A stretch of 35,674 nucleotides of DNA from Actinomycetota bacterium (GTDB lineage Bacteria; Actinomycetota; Actinomycetes; Nanopelagicales; Nanopelagicaceae), in NCBI GenBank assembly GCA_005787645.1, contig SYAM01000038.1, positions 1 to 35,674 of the forward strand, written 5' to 3'. The notes beneath the pieces are model-generated. The model was not told where the DNA came from, made no database searches, and worked only from the letters and a program-made list of their open reading frames with translations. The position numbers and the translations under genes were made by a program. Below are positions 1-7,551 of this stretch, piece after piece (the first letter of the stretch is position 1; each line of letters starts with the position of its first letter).

Positions 1-90
1 ATGGGCGCACAAGGCCGAACTTGGATGGAGAGTCAATGGAGTTGGCAAGTAATCGGCCAACGTTTTCGCACGCTACTTGAGTTGAACTAG
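1..90 (+). CDS. Glycosyltransferase C-terminal tail (partial)
   Basis: Frame 1 is open from the window edge to a TAG at 88-90 and encodes about 29 residues containing GRTWMESQWSWQVIGQRF. This resembles the C-terminal helix of GT4-type glycosyltransferases (G-R-x-W/V...x-W-x-x-I-x-x-R-x-x-x-L). The N-terminal part lies outside the window, so neither the sugar donor nor the acceptor can be judged. Its last 18 bases overlap the end of the convergent response regulator. From memory, a glycosyltransferase also neighbours the fadD15-type ligase in Streptomyces, which supports the call. The assignment rests on a very short stretch. Confidence 0.5.
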   Translation: MGAQGRTWMESQWSWQVIGQRFRTLLELN

Positions 91-711
91 TCCTAGAGAT
101 AACGCACGAACAACTGCAGAGGTACGGTTATCGCACTCTAGCTTCCGGTAGATACTTGAGAGATGCGTTTTAACAGTTGGCAAACTGATGAAGAGAGATT
201 TACTGATTGCATCAAGTTCTGCCCCTGAACTTAGCCGTTCCAGAATCTCTAATTCACGCGGAGTGAGCTTTGGTTTCTCTCGCTCTCGCTTGATTGCGTT
301 TGCCAAACCTTCTGCAGTAAAACTCTTCGGGGCTTTTATTGCTACATCAATCGCGGAAATCAACGTAGTGATAGGGGCGGATTTATGAATCAACGCATTA
401 GCGCCTGATTCGGCAGCAGGGATCAAAAATTCTGGGCTATTTTCGACGGTAAGTATGACGATTGCCATAGAGGGCTTGATTTTTCGGGCCCAACTAATCA
501 TTTGGAAACTTAGCCCGTCAGGCAGATGGAGATCTGTAATGAGGACATCAGGATTGACCCTTGCAAGTTGACCGCGCCCTTCACCACAACTAGCAGCCTC
601 GAAAATTTTGTTAAATCCATGCGCTTCAAGCGCTCGCATTAATCCTTGGCGAACAATGGGGTGGTCTTCGACGATGAGAAGTCCATTTTCAAGATTGACT
701 TCTGTTTTCAT
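73..711 (-). CDS. NarL/FixJ-family response regulator
   Basis: The 212-residue protein has a REC receiver domain (about residues 10-125) and a LuxR-type HTH (about 148-212). Visible receiver residues are the acidic pair E15/D16, the phospho-acceptor D60 in VLITDLHLPDG, and the conserved Lys in the IHKSAP loop. The HTH carries LTPRELEIL and the recognition segment PTVKTHLSSIYRKL. It should bind DNA when phosphorylated by the adjacent kinase: its ATG overlaps the kinase stop in an ATGA, so the two are translationally coupled. The 3' end runs 18 bp into the convergent glycosyltransferase. Its targets are unknown. Confidence 0.93.
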   Translation of the reverse strand: MKTEVNLENGLLIVEDHPIVRQGLMRALEAHGFNKIFEAASCGEGRGQLARVNPDVLITDLHLPDGLSFQMISWARKIKPSMAIVILTVENSPEFLIPAAESGANALIHKSAPITTLISAIDVAIKAPKSFTAEGLANAIKREREKPKLTPRELEILERLSSGAELDAISKSLFISLPTVKTHLSSIYRKLECDNRTSAVVRALSLGLVQLK

Positions 712-1322
712 CGGGGAATCCGAATTTCGTAGGAATTTATCTCACCCGTACGCTGATAGATGATTGTTCCACCAATAGATGCGATTCGTTCACGGATAGT
801 TGTGATGCCAAAGTGATAATTACTTTTCTGGGCGCTATCAAAAGAATCATTCACATGCCCATTGTCGTTTATCGCAATCTTCAATTCTGAGTCAGATGAG
901 TCTTCATTCATTGTGATGCCTCGTGCACCTGAATGTGAGAGGATGTTCATAAGAATTTCCCGGACCGCACGATAAAGTTCGAGCTCAACGTCTTTTTCAA
1001 CCCGGAGTTCTGGAGATATTTCGTTGCTTATCGAAACTGAATTCAAGGATTCAAGTTCAGAGCAGAGATTTGCAAGTAGTCTGCCGAATGGCAACGCGCT
1101 ATCCCGAAGAACACCAAGCTCATCACGAAGCATCAGGGTCACTAGAGAGATACGCGTTCGGATAGCAATCAATGATTCGCGCGCGTCACCCATAGCAGAG
1201 AGGGCGATTGCCTCATCACATGCATAACCCAGGGCAGCAATTTCTTGCGAGACGGTGTCATGCAAGTCGCGAGCGACTTTTAGCCGCTCGCTCGTATCAG
1301 TCGTAGAGCTTCTCAATCTCAA
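708..1322 (-). CDS. Small soluble histidine kinase (HisKA_3 type)
   Basis: This is a 204-residue kinase with no sensor domain or membrane segment. It opens almost directly with the HisKA_3 H-box, ARDLHDTVSQEIAALGY (His21). An HATPase_c domain follows: N-box EILMNILSHSG, a G1-like IAINDNG, and a G2 region HFGITTIRERIASIGG. The start is a TTG at 1322, preceded by AAAGAG, and it lies 26 bp inside the end of fadD15, so translation is probably coupled to the ligase. It would phosphorylate the following regulator. Lacking its own input domain, it may sense a cytosolic ligand or partner protein; that is inference. NarL-family kinases normally carry extra N-terminal sensory modules. A slightly later start is possible. 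Confidence 0.85.
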   Translation of the reverse strand: MRLRSSTTDTSERLKVARDLHDTVSQEIAALGYACDEAIALSAMGDARESLIAIRTRISLVTLMLRDELGVLRDSALPFGRLLANLCSELESLNSVSISNEISPELRVEKDVELELYRAVREILMNILSHSGARGITMNEDSSDSELKIAINDNGHVNDSFDSAQKSNYHFGITTIRERIASIGGTIIYQRTGEINSYEIRIPR

Positions 1323-3084
1323 CTGCGAACTCTTTGGCGACCACGTGACGTTTCACAGAGAGTTTTGCAGTGAGGTGTCCACCAGCGATAGTGAAATCCA
1401 CGGGCAAGATCGAGAATTTACGAATCGATTCTGCCTTGCTCACTGCCTTGTTCGCCTCATCGACGGCTGTTTGAACAACAGCGATGAGAGCAGAGTCTTT
1501 TGCAAGGTCTTCGATTGCAGCGCCACCTTTATTATTTGCAGCCGCCCAGACCTTCACAGCGTCTTGGTCAAGGGTGACAAGCGCTGCGATATAAGGCTTG
1601 TTATCACCGACAACCATGCATTGGCTGACGAGTGGATGAGAGCGAAGTCGATCTTCAAGGACCGCCGGGGCTACATTTTTGCCACCAGATGTGACAATCA
1701 ATTCCTTCTTGCGACCGACGATGTATAGGAAGCCATTTTCATCGAGCCGACCTAGATCACCGGAACGGAAATAACCATCAGAGGTGAATACCTCCTTATT
1801 TGCGGCATCGTTCTGCCAGTAGCCGTTCATCACGATCGGACCTTTGATGAGGACCTCGCCATCATCATCAATCTTGATGGTGGTTCCGGGGATAGGTCGT
1901 CCAACTGAACCGATCTTTACTGAGGAGGTGAGATTGAGCGTTGCTCCAGCGGTGGTTTCGGTTAATCCATAACCTTCGAGTACACGCACTCCAGCGCCGC
2001 GGAAGAAGTGGCCCAGGCGTTCGCCAAGGGGTGCACCGCCAGAGATTGCAGCATCGACATTTCCACCCATGACATGGCGGATCTTGCTGTAGACCAGTTT
2101 GTCAAAGAGCGCATGTTTGACGCGCAAACCCGGAGAGATGTGGCCATGTTGCATTCCTTCGCTGTAAGCAATGGCAATCCCCGCAGCCTTACGGAAGATT
2201 TTTCCTTTACCTGCTGCATCGGCCTTCGCTTCTGCGCTGTTATAGATCTTTTCGAAAATTCGGGGGACGGAGAGAACGAAGTTTGGTTTGAAACTTGCTA
2301 GATCACCTAGTAATCGCCCCACCGGATCGCTGCAATGAGCGAGATGCAATCCAGCGCGAATCGCGCCGATTTCGATCATTCGACCAAAGACGTGCGCGAG
2401 GGGGAGAAAGAGGAGGGTGGATCCACCAGGTCGCAAGAAGAGATCAGATGCACCTTCGACGACGTTGCCACATTCAGAGAGGAAGTTTGCGTGTGTCAGT
2501 TGAACGCCCTTGGGCTTACCGGTCGTTCCAGAGGTGTAAATGAGAGTGGCAAGCGTCTCTGGCTTGAGACTATTGCGTCGCTGCGTTACCTGATCATCGG
2601 AGATGCTACTTCCGCTTTGTGATAGATGCGCTAATGCATCTTCAGTGATGATCCATATGTTGTCGAGATTCTTGGTTCGTACAGATTCCACGAGTGCAGC
2701 GTGCGCAGGTGTCTCCACCACCATCGCTACTGCACCAGAGTCTTGCAAAATCCACTCGACCTGCTCAGCAGAGGAGGTTTCGTACACGGGAACGACAACA
2801 CCACCGGCAAACCAAATAGCAAAATCCATGATGGTCCACTCATAACGCGTGCGGGAAAGTAAGCCGACCCGATCGCCACTCTTTACTCCGGCGGCAATCA
2901 AACCTTTCGCTACGGCGCGAACTTCAGCTTCGAGGGTCCGAGCGCTAACAGGTTGCCACCCTTCGCCAACTGGGCGTGAGAGCATGATTCGCTCGGGTTC
3001 GAAATGGGCTCTATTTATAAGTAAGTCGGTGAGATTTCCCTCGGTAGCGGGTGGTACGAGGGCAGGTACAGATACCTCTTTCAT
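1297..3084 (-). CDS. fadD15: Long-chain fatty acid-CoA ligase (FadD15-type)
   Basis: A member of the ANL superfamily that activates fatty acids to acyl-CoA through an acyl-AMP intermediate. It shows the P-loop YTSGTTGKPKG near residue 183, the A5 segment EGYGLTETTAG, the A7 region YFRSGDLGRLDENGFLYIVGR, and the A10-like KELIVTSGGKNVAP. The length of 595 residues is normal for bacterial FadD15. The ATG at 3084 was chosen over one eight codons upstream because a clear AAAGGAG (3091-3097) precedes it. It is divergent from the SRPBCC gene and overlaps the downstream kinase. It should supply acyl-CoA for lipid synthesis or beta-oxidation, which fits the acyltransferase genes nearby. Confidence 0.93.
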   Translation of the reverse strand: MKEVSVPALVPPATEGNLTDLLINRAHFEPERIMLSRPVGEGWQPVSARTLEAEVRAVAKGLIAAGVKSGDRVGLLSRTRYEWTIMDFAIWFAGGVVVPVYETSSAEQVEWILQDSGAVAMVVETPAHAALVESVRTKNLDNIWIITEDALAHLSQSGSSISDDQVTQRRNSLKPETLATLIYTSGTTGKPKGVQLTHANFLSECGNVVEGASDLFLRPGGSTLLFLPLAHVFGRMIEIGAIRAGLHLAHCSDPVGRLLGDLASFKPNFVLSVPRIFEKIYNSAEAKADAAGKGKIFRKAAGIAIAYSEGMQHGHISPGLRVKHALFDKLVYSKIRHVMGGNVDAAISGGAPLGERLGHFFRGAGVRVLEGYGLTETTAGATLNLTSSVKIGSVGRPIPGTTIKIDDDGEVLIKGPIVMNGYWQNDAANKEVFTSDGYFRSGDLGRLDENGFLYIVGRKKELIVTSGGKNVAPAVLEDRLRSHPLVSQCMVVGDNKPYIAALVTLDQDAVKVWAAANNKGGAAIEDLAKDSALIAVVQTAVDEANKAVSKAESIRKFSILPVDFTIAGGHLTAKLSVKRHVVAKEFAVEIEKLYD

Positions 3085-3171
3085 AGCGCGCTCCTTTAGC
3101 GACTTCACCAGTAATGGCGTGAGTTACGTGAGGGGTAGAGGCTAGCCCAGGCACCCACTTCTGGAGAAGGG

Positions 3172-3184
3172 TAACCTTCGGTCC
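3172..3184 (+). promoter_or_regulatory. Possible leaderless-type -10 before the SRPBCC gene
   Basis: TAACCT (3172-3177) is followed by seven bases and then the ATG. A GGAGAAGGG overlaps upstream, so a leadered transcript is also possible. Confidence 0.3.
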
Positions 3185-3613
3185 ATGAGTGAAACCAAAT
3201 CAACCATCATCATTGAAGCCCCGTTATCCCAGGTAGCGGAGGCAATTGCCTCGGTAGGCACTTATCCGAGCTGGTCTGGTTCGATGAAAGCGGTCAAAGT
3301 CCTAGAGGGCGATGCGATGAAGCCGACCAAGGTCGAAATGTCCCTTGTTTCTGGCGCGCTCCGCGACGAGGCAACGCTGATCTTCGACTGGAGCAATTTT
3401 CCTACCTCTCTCACCTTTACTTTGGAGAGCGCAGATTTACTTACTGCCATGGACGGTAAACAAGAACTCAAGAGCATTGGTGAAGAGACTGAGATAAGTT
3501 ATGCGCTCACCGTTGCGCTCTCAATGCCTGTGCCCGACATGATGCGCCAGAAAGCCGAGAAAGCGGTTGTCGATCAAACGTTGAAGGAACTTAAAGCGCA
3601 TATCGAAGAATAA
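3185..3613 (+). CDS. SRPBCC / polyketide-cyclase-like protein
   Basis: A 142-residue protein with the SRPBCC (START-like) pattern. It has an N-terminal strand STIIIEAPLSQVAEAIA, then YPSWSG (the typical Y-P-x-W turn), alternating strands, and a C-terminal amphipathic helix rich in Lys/Glu. These folds bind hydrophobic ligands; no catalytic residues are apparent. It is the first gene of a plus-strand set with glucokinase and acyltransferase, an order also known in other actinobacteria. TAACCT ends 7 nt before the ATG and could be a leaderless -10. A GGAGAAGGG also lies upstream, but too far for an ideal ribosome site. The ligand cannot be inferred. Confidence 0.85.
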   Translation: MSETKSTIIIEAPLSQVAEAIASVGTYPSWSGSMKAVKVLEGDAMKPTKVEMSLVSGALRDEATLIFDWSNFPTSLTFTLESADLLTAMDGKQELKSIGEETEISYALTVALSMPVPDMMRQKAEKAVVDQTLKELKAHIEE

Positions 3614-3650
3614 GAGATAAAAAGAAGAACTGAGCGAGAGAAGCGCACAT

Positions 3651-4598
3651 ATGTCTTTGGCTATCGGCATCGATGTCGGCGGCACCAAGCTGCTTGGTGG
3701 CGTCGTAGATGACGAGGGACGTGTGATTGCTCGGTTGCGACGTGAGACTCCTCGTGAAGGTGGCAGAGCGCTCACTCTTTTAGTTGCTGAGTTGGTCAAT
3801 CAATTACAAAAAGATGTGAAGGAAGAAATTTCTAAAATTGGGCTTTCGGCTGCAGGCTTCGTCTCGGCCGATCGTGAACGAATGCTCGCAGCAACAAATA
3901 TCGCGGGTTGGACTGGAGTAAATCTCGCTGAAGAACTCGAACCACTTATTGGTTCTCGCGTCATTGTCGAGAACGATGCGAATGCAGCATGCTGGGGTGA
4001 ATACCGGTACGGCGCTGGACGGAACTCACGGAACATGATCTTTTTCATCTTAGGAACTGGGATGGGTGGCGCATTGATTGTCGATGGTCAACTCTTTAGA
4101 GGTGCTCATGGCACAGCAGCTGAGTTTGGCCACATGCGAGTCAATGCCAATGGGCCGCTCTGTGGTTGCGGAGCCCGCGGATGCTTTGAGCAATATTGTG
4201 CCGGTCCAGCATTGATGCGCCATGTGGAAGAAGCAATAGCGGCAGCTCCGGAACGTGCATTTGAATTGTTGCGATACGGTGATGGAACGCTCGAAGGATT
4301 GAATGGACGACATGTGAGCGCAGCCGCACAAGCGGGAGATCGCATCGCAACTACTGCCTTTAAACTCACAGGGGAGTGGCTTGGTTTCGGTTTAGCCTCA
4401 TTGGTTGTTATCTTGGACCCTGATTTAATTGTTTTAGGAGGCGGGGTGTCTGAAGCAGGAGAAATCCTTGCTGCACCCGCGCGCGAGTCCCTTGCACGTA
4501 GCGCCTCATTCTCGGGCCACTCATTACCGAATATCGTCACTGCCCAAATGGGAAATGATGCGGGCCTCGTTGGTGTTGCAGATTTGGCGCGCGGCTAA
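3651..4598 (+). CDS. glkA: ROK-family glucokinase
   Basis: A 315-residue ROK kinase that phosphorylates glucose to glucose-6-phosphate in the cytosol. It has the N-terminal phosphate-binding motif IGIDVGGTKLLGG, the catalytic Asp in VENDANAACWGE, the ATP-binding ILGTGMGGAL, and the zinc signature GHMRVNANGPLCGCGARGCFE split as GH...CxCGxxGCxE. The C-terminal LIVLGGGVSEAGE is also typical. ROK proteins can be repressors, but there is no N-terminal HTH, so it is an enzyme. It lies 37 bp after the SRPBCC gene and overlaps the acyltransferase by 1 bp (TAATG). The donor (ATP or polyphosphate) is not decided from sequence. Confidence 0.93.
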   Translation: MSLAIGIDVGGTKLLGGVVDDEGRVIARLRRETPREGGRALTLLVAELVNQLQKDVKEEISKIGLSAAGFVSADRERMLAATNIAGWTGVNLAEELEPLIGSRVIVENDANAACWGEYRYGAGRNSRNMIFFILGTGMGGALIVDGQLFRGAHGTAAEFGHMRVNANGPLCGCGARGCFEQYCAGPALMRHVEEAIAAAPERAFELLRYGDGTLEGLNGRHVSAAAQAGDRIATTAFKLTGEWLGFGLASLVVILDPDLIVLGGGVSEAGEILAAPARESLARSASFSGHSLPNIVTAQMGNDAGLVGVADLARG

Positions 4599-5299
4599 TG
4601 CCCTATCGACTGCTTAAATCTTTTCTCACCCCAATTCTTTTCCTCCTTTTTCGACCTAAGGTGCGTGGTCTTGATTCGATACCGAATTCAGGTCCAGTGA
4701 TCATCGCCTCAAATCACCTCTCCTTCAGTGATTCGATCTTCATGCCTTTAGTCGTCTCTCGGAAAGTGACTTTTCTTGCTAAGCAGGAGTACTTCACTCA
4801 GCCAGGAATCAAAGGGTTAATTAAGAAATTGACTTTCCTAGCCCTTGGTCAAGTGCCGGTCGATCGTTCCGGTGGTCGAGCCAGTGAAGCAGCGGTGCGA
4901 ACTGGTATTGAGTTACTTGCAAAGGGTGAGTGCATCGGTATTTACCCAGAAGGTACCCGCTCTCCTGATGGTCGCCTGTATCGAGGCCGAACGGGTATCG
5001 CACGATTAGCAATCGAATCTGGCGCAACAGTGGTTCCGGTGGCGATGATTAACACTGAAAAAATCCAGCCAACAGGAAAGGTAATTCCAAAAATCATGAG
5101 AGTGGGGGTTTACTTCGGGAAGCCAATGAATTTCAAAGATTATGGCGACCCGAGTGATCCATTCGTTCTACGTAGCATTACTGATTCCATCATGAAAGAG
5201 ATTCAATCGATGAGTGGCCAGGAATATGTTGATATTTACGCCACTCGAGCAAAGGAACTACTTCAAAAAGGCGAAGAGATCGACGAAGATAACGAATAG
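4598..5299 (+). CDS. plsC: 1-acyl-sn-glycerol-3-phosphate acyltransferase
   Basis: A 233-residue LPLAT/PlsC family protein with a hydrophobic N-terminus (about residues 5-20) for membrane association. The catalytic HX4D is NHLSFSD, and the glycerol-phosphate-binding motif is YPEGTRSPDG. VPVAMINTEKI matches the later conserved block. It acylates lysophosphatidic acid using acyl-CoA or acyl-ACP. Its ATG shares one base with the glucokinase stop. The C-terminus ends in a charged tail rich in Glu/Asp. It converges with the LysE-family gene with only 5 bp between stops and no visible terminator. A second PlsC paralogue occurs near 18.5-19.2 kb. Confidence 0.92.
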   Translation: MPYRLLKSFLTPILFLLFRPKVRGLDSIPNSGPVIIASNHLSFSDSIFMPLVVSRKVTFLAKQEYFTQPGIKGLIKKLTFLALGQVPVDRSGGRASEAAVRTGIELLAKGECIGIYPEGTRSPDGRLYRGRTGIARLAIESGATVVPVAMINTEKIQPTGKVIPKIMRVGVYFGKPMNFKDYGDPSDPFVLRSITDSIMKEIQSMSGQEYVDIYATRAKELLQKGEEIDEDNE

Positions 5300-5304
5300 G
5301 GTAA

Positions 5305-5955
5305 TCATTCAATCTGTATGAGAACTAGAGCGCCAAGAATTATCATCACAATCCCGCCAGCACTCCTTAGAAGAACTATGCGCATTACATTCGTTGCTAA
5401 CCATTGTCGAACCGTACCTGCCAATATTCCCCAAGATCCATCGCAGATCAGCGCTAAGAGTGCGAATATCGCACCTAGCAAGATTAATTGAAGTACGACT
5501 TTTCCTGCACTGCGATCGATGAATTGTGGGGTGACTGCGGCATTAAAGACGATGCTCTTGGGGTTTAGGATGCCAACCACAAAACCATCTCTCATTACTC
5601 GTATGGTTGATGGGGCGCTGGTACCTCCCTTTTCTAGCATCTGACTCGTATGTTCATTCCGTTTCCGGATCGCATCGATGCCAAGGTAAATCAGATAGAG
5701 CCCGCCACTCCATTGCACCGCCGCATAGGCAAAGTCTGAGCTTTGAATGATTGGCCCGATCCCCACTGCCACCAAAAGTGACATCGCGAAGAAGCCGCTC
5801 GCATTACCCACGACAGTGAAAATGGCAACTCTTCTACCCCAAGCAATTGCGCGTGCGATAGTGAAGAGCACTGAAGGTCCCGGCGCAAGAATTATGGCGA
5901 GAGAAACGATGATGTATTCGCCGATTTTTGAGGGAATTGGAATTCCTAGGAGCAC
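5305..5955 (-). CDS. LysE/RhtB-family amino acid exporter
   Basis: A 216-residue, strongly hydrophobic protein with about six membrane helices. The LysE-family signature near the N-terminus is ILAPGPSVLFTIARAIAWGRR, with a following glycine-rich GNASGFF segment. A central FVVGILNPKSIVFNAAV matches the conserved G-x-x-x-N-P-K motif. Family members export amino acids or related metabolites; the substrate is not predictable here. The start is GTG with TAGGCT ending 6 nt upstream, so a leaderless transcript is likely. The terminator of the upstream permease separates it from that gene. Confidence 0.9.
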   Translation of the reverse strand: MLLGIPIPSKIGEYIIVSLAIILAPGPSVLFTIARAIAWGRRVAIFTVVGNASGFFAMSLLVAVGIGPIIQSSDFAYAAVQWSGGLYLIYLGIDAIRKRNEHTSQMLEKGGTSAPSTIRVMRDGFVVGILNPKSIVFNAAVTPQFIDRSAGKVVLQLILLGAIFALLALICDGSWGILAGTVRQWLATNVMRIVLLRSAGGIVMIILGALVLIQIE

Positions 5956-5967
5956 GAAATCAGCCTA
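5956..5967 (-). promoter_or_regulatory. Leaderless-type -10 element before lysE-family gene
   Basis: TAGGCT (5962-5967) is followed by six bases and then the GTG start. No Shine-Dalgarno sequence is visible. The same spacing recurs before several first genes in this window. No convincing -35 hexamer is seen. Confidence 0.5.
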
Positions 5968-5987
5968 GCAAGAAACTTATGAGGAAT

Positions 5988-6020
5988 AAAAAAAGGGCGA
6001 GGATTTCTCCCCGCCCTTTT
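5988..6020 (-). terminator. Rho-independent terminator of the NCS2 permease gene
   Basis: On the minus strand AAAAGGGCG pairs with CGCCCTTTT around a loop that itself contains a GGA/TCC pairing, followed by a run of seven T. It lies 19 bp past the permease stop. The A/T tracts on both sides mean it could work in either orientation, but only minus-strand genes flank it. Confidence 0.88.
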
Positions 6021-6038
6021 CTGGCAATTGCTTACCGG

Positions 6039-7310
6039 TTATCGCTTTTGCATTGCATGGAGTATGTGGTAGCCCAATATTGCAACCAGTGTTGCATTGA
6101 TGATTCCGTTGAATGTGTAATCGCCAATCTTGAATGAAACATCAGCGATACCAATGATCACCGAAGAGCCGGCAATAATAAGGTTCGTTGAGTTGCTGAG
6201 GTCGACTTTGGACTCAATCCAAATCTTCGCTCCAAGCATTCCAATCATTCCAAAGAGGGCAACGCTGGCGCCTCCAAGTACACCTACTGGAGTAGCGCTC
6301 AGTACCGCACCAAACTTTGGACAGAGTGCAAGGAGGATTGCTCCCACACCAGCGATGTAATAGGCAATAGTGGAGTACACCTTTGTCGCAGCCATGACAC
6401 CAATATTTTCCGCATAGGTGGTGGTCCCAGAACCTCCGCCAGCGCCGGCGAGGGTGGTTGCTAAGCCATCACCCATAAGCGCATTACCCATCTGGTCATC
6501 AAGATTCTTGCCAGTCATGGCTGCCACAGCTTTGACGTGCCCGACATTCTCAGCAATCAAGACCAGCACCACTGGAATAAAGAGCAATATCGCACTCATG
6601 GTGAAAGTAGGAGAGGTGAAAGTGGGTAGCGCAATCCACTTCGCATCAGAAATTGGTTTGGTATCAACATCGCCGCGAACTAGCGCAACTACATATCCCA
6701 CGACTAGACCAAGGAAAATTGAGATACGGCCAATAAATCCTCTGGAGATCGCCGCTATGAGTCCGATTGCAAGAAGCGTAATGATTCCAAGGAGTGGGCC
6801 TTGAGCCTGAAGTTGACCTGCACCGGGGCCGGTCCCACTCCATGCTTTGTTGTAGGCAACGCTTGCCAAGTTAAATCCGATGACCATGACAATCGTTCCC
6901 GTGACTACTGGCGGCATTAGCCAATTGATCCACGATGCACCTACTGCTCTCACAACTAATCCAACAAGTACGAGCAGGATGCCAGTGGCCACTACTCCGC
7001 CAAGGGCTGCCGCCGCTCCGCCACTACCTGCAGTGGCTGCTGCAATAGGCCCTAAGAAGGCAAACGAGGAGCCCAAGTAACTAGGCACCTTGTTCTGAGT
7101 GATTATGAGAAAGAGGATGGTGCCAATTCCGGAGAAGAAGAGGGTGGTTGCTGGCGGCAATCCGGTAAGAACTGGTACCAAGAAAGTGGCGCCGAACATC
7201 GCGGCGATATGTTGGAAGCCAATGCCGATGGTCCGTGGCCAGGAGAGGCGCTCATCTGGGGCGACTACATCGCCGCCAGAGTGGACTTTCCAGGTGAAGA
7301 GTGAAGCCAT
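6039..7310 (-). CDS. uraA: NCS2 uracil/xanthine permease
   Basis: A nucleobase:cation symporter-2 protein of 423 residues with around 12-14 hydrophobic segments. Near the N-terminus, RTIGIGFQHIAAMFGATFLVP is characteristic of UraA/PyrP-like permeases. The NCS2 signature region is YAENIGVMAATKVYST, and the preceding acidic LIAENVGHVKA lies in the substrate-site helix. It imports uracil or a related base. The frame extends 48 codons further upstream, but the added sequence is hydrophilic, non-conserved and covers leader hairpins. The ATG at 7310 with GGAAGGAA upstream is therefore preferred. It is transcribed divergently from the PadR gene. Confidence 0.92.
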   Translation of the reverse strand: MASLFTWKVHSGGDVVAPDERLSWPRTIGIGFQHIAAMFGATFLVPVLTGLPPATTLFFSGIGTILFLIITQNKVPSYLGSSFAFLGPIAAATAGSGGAAAALGGVVATGILLVLVGLVVRAVGASWINWLMPPVVTGTIVMVIGFNLASVAYNKAWSGTGPGAGQLQAQGPLLGIITLLAIGLIAAISRGFIGRISIFLGLVVGYVVALVRGDVDTKPISDAKWIALPTFTSPTFTMSAILLFIPVVLVLIAENVGHVKAVAAMTGKNLDDQMGNALMGDGLATTLAGAGGGSGTTTYAENIGVMAATKVYSTIAYYIAGVGAILLALCPKFGAVLSATPVGVLGGASVALFGMIGMLGAKIWIESKVDLSNSTNLIIAGSSVIIGIADVSFKIGDYTFNGIINATLVAILGYHILHAMQKR

Positions 7311-7379
7311 AGTGGGGGATTCCTTCCGTTTGTCCGTTCCGCCCTCAACGAGGAACGGGGTAAGCCATGTGCGCTGGCT
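7311..7379 (-). promoter_or_regulatory. Structured leader of uraA (two hairpins)
   Basis: On the minus strand AGCCA-N7-TGGCT (7379-7363) is followed four bases later by a 7-bp perfect stem, CCGTTCC-N11-GGAACGG (7358-7334). The Shine-Dalgarno region AACGGAAGGAA follows directly. AACGG occurs both in the second stem and beside the Shine-Dalgarno sequence, so the left arm could pair with either copy. That is a plausible translational switch, but I do not recognise a named riboswitch or PyrR site. Confidence 0.45.
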
Positions 7380-7458
7380 CACTAAGTAAAAAGGGTAAGG
7401 CTCTCTACCTGGGTAAATGGGCAGGTGCGGACAGGGCGCGCCGAGGGAGTTCACAACT

Positions 7459-7487
7459 TGCCCTCGAGGTGGGTTGCCGCTTAGATA
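7459..7487 (+). promoter_or_regulatory. Possible promoter of the padR-ino1 operon
   Basis: TTGCCC (7459-7464) and TAGATA (7482-7487) are separated by 17 bp. The tandem palindromic operator begins 8 bp downstream, so a start site would fall at its edge. The match to consensus is moderate. Confidence 0.35.
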
Positions 7488-7494
7488 TGGCAGG

Positions 7495-7520
7495 CCGATG
7501 TATCGGTTCGATGTATCGAA
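7495..7520. promoter_or_regulatory. Tandem palindromic operator, likely PadR site
   Basis: Two palindromes directly abut: CCGAT-GT-ATCGG (7495-7506) and TTCGAT-GT-ATCGAA (7507-7520). They share the core CGATGTATCG and their centres are 13 bp apart. They lie between the padR promoter candidate and its GTG start, and also between the two divergent genes. Autoregulation by PadR is the simplest reading and is inferred. Confidence 0.65.
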
Positions 7521-7551
7521 ATATCATGTGTCCTGTCCGGAAGGGGTATCT

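Noticed and set aside
1255..1728. 157-codon plus-strand frame
   Set aside because: Antisense to the conserved fadD15 C-terminus and kinase start.
3167..3180. GAAGG-N4-CCTTC inverted repeat before the SRPBCC gene
   Set aside because: Arms of only five bases overlapping the possible -10; too short to separate from chance.
7443..7465. GAGGG...CCCTC hairpin in the uraA/padR region as a terminator
   Set aside because: It lies in a divergent intergenic region where no transcript should end and has no T-tract; possibly an operator but unsupported.
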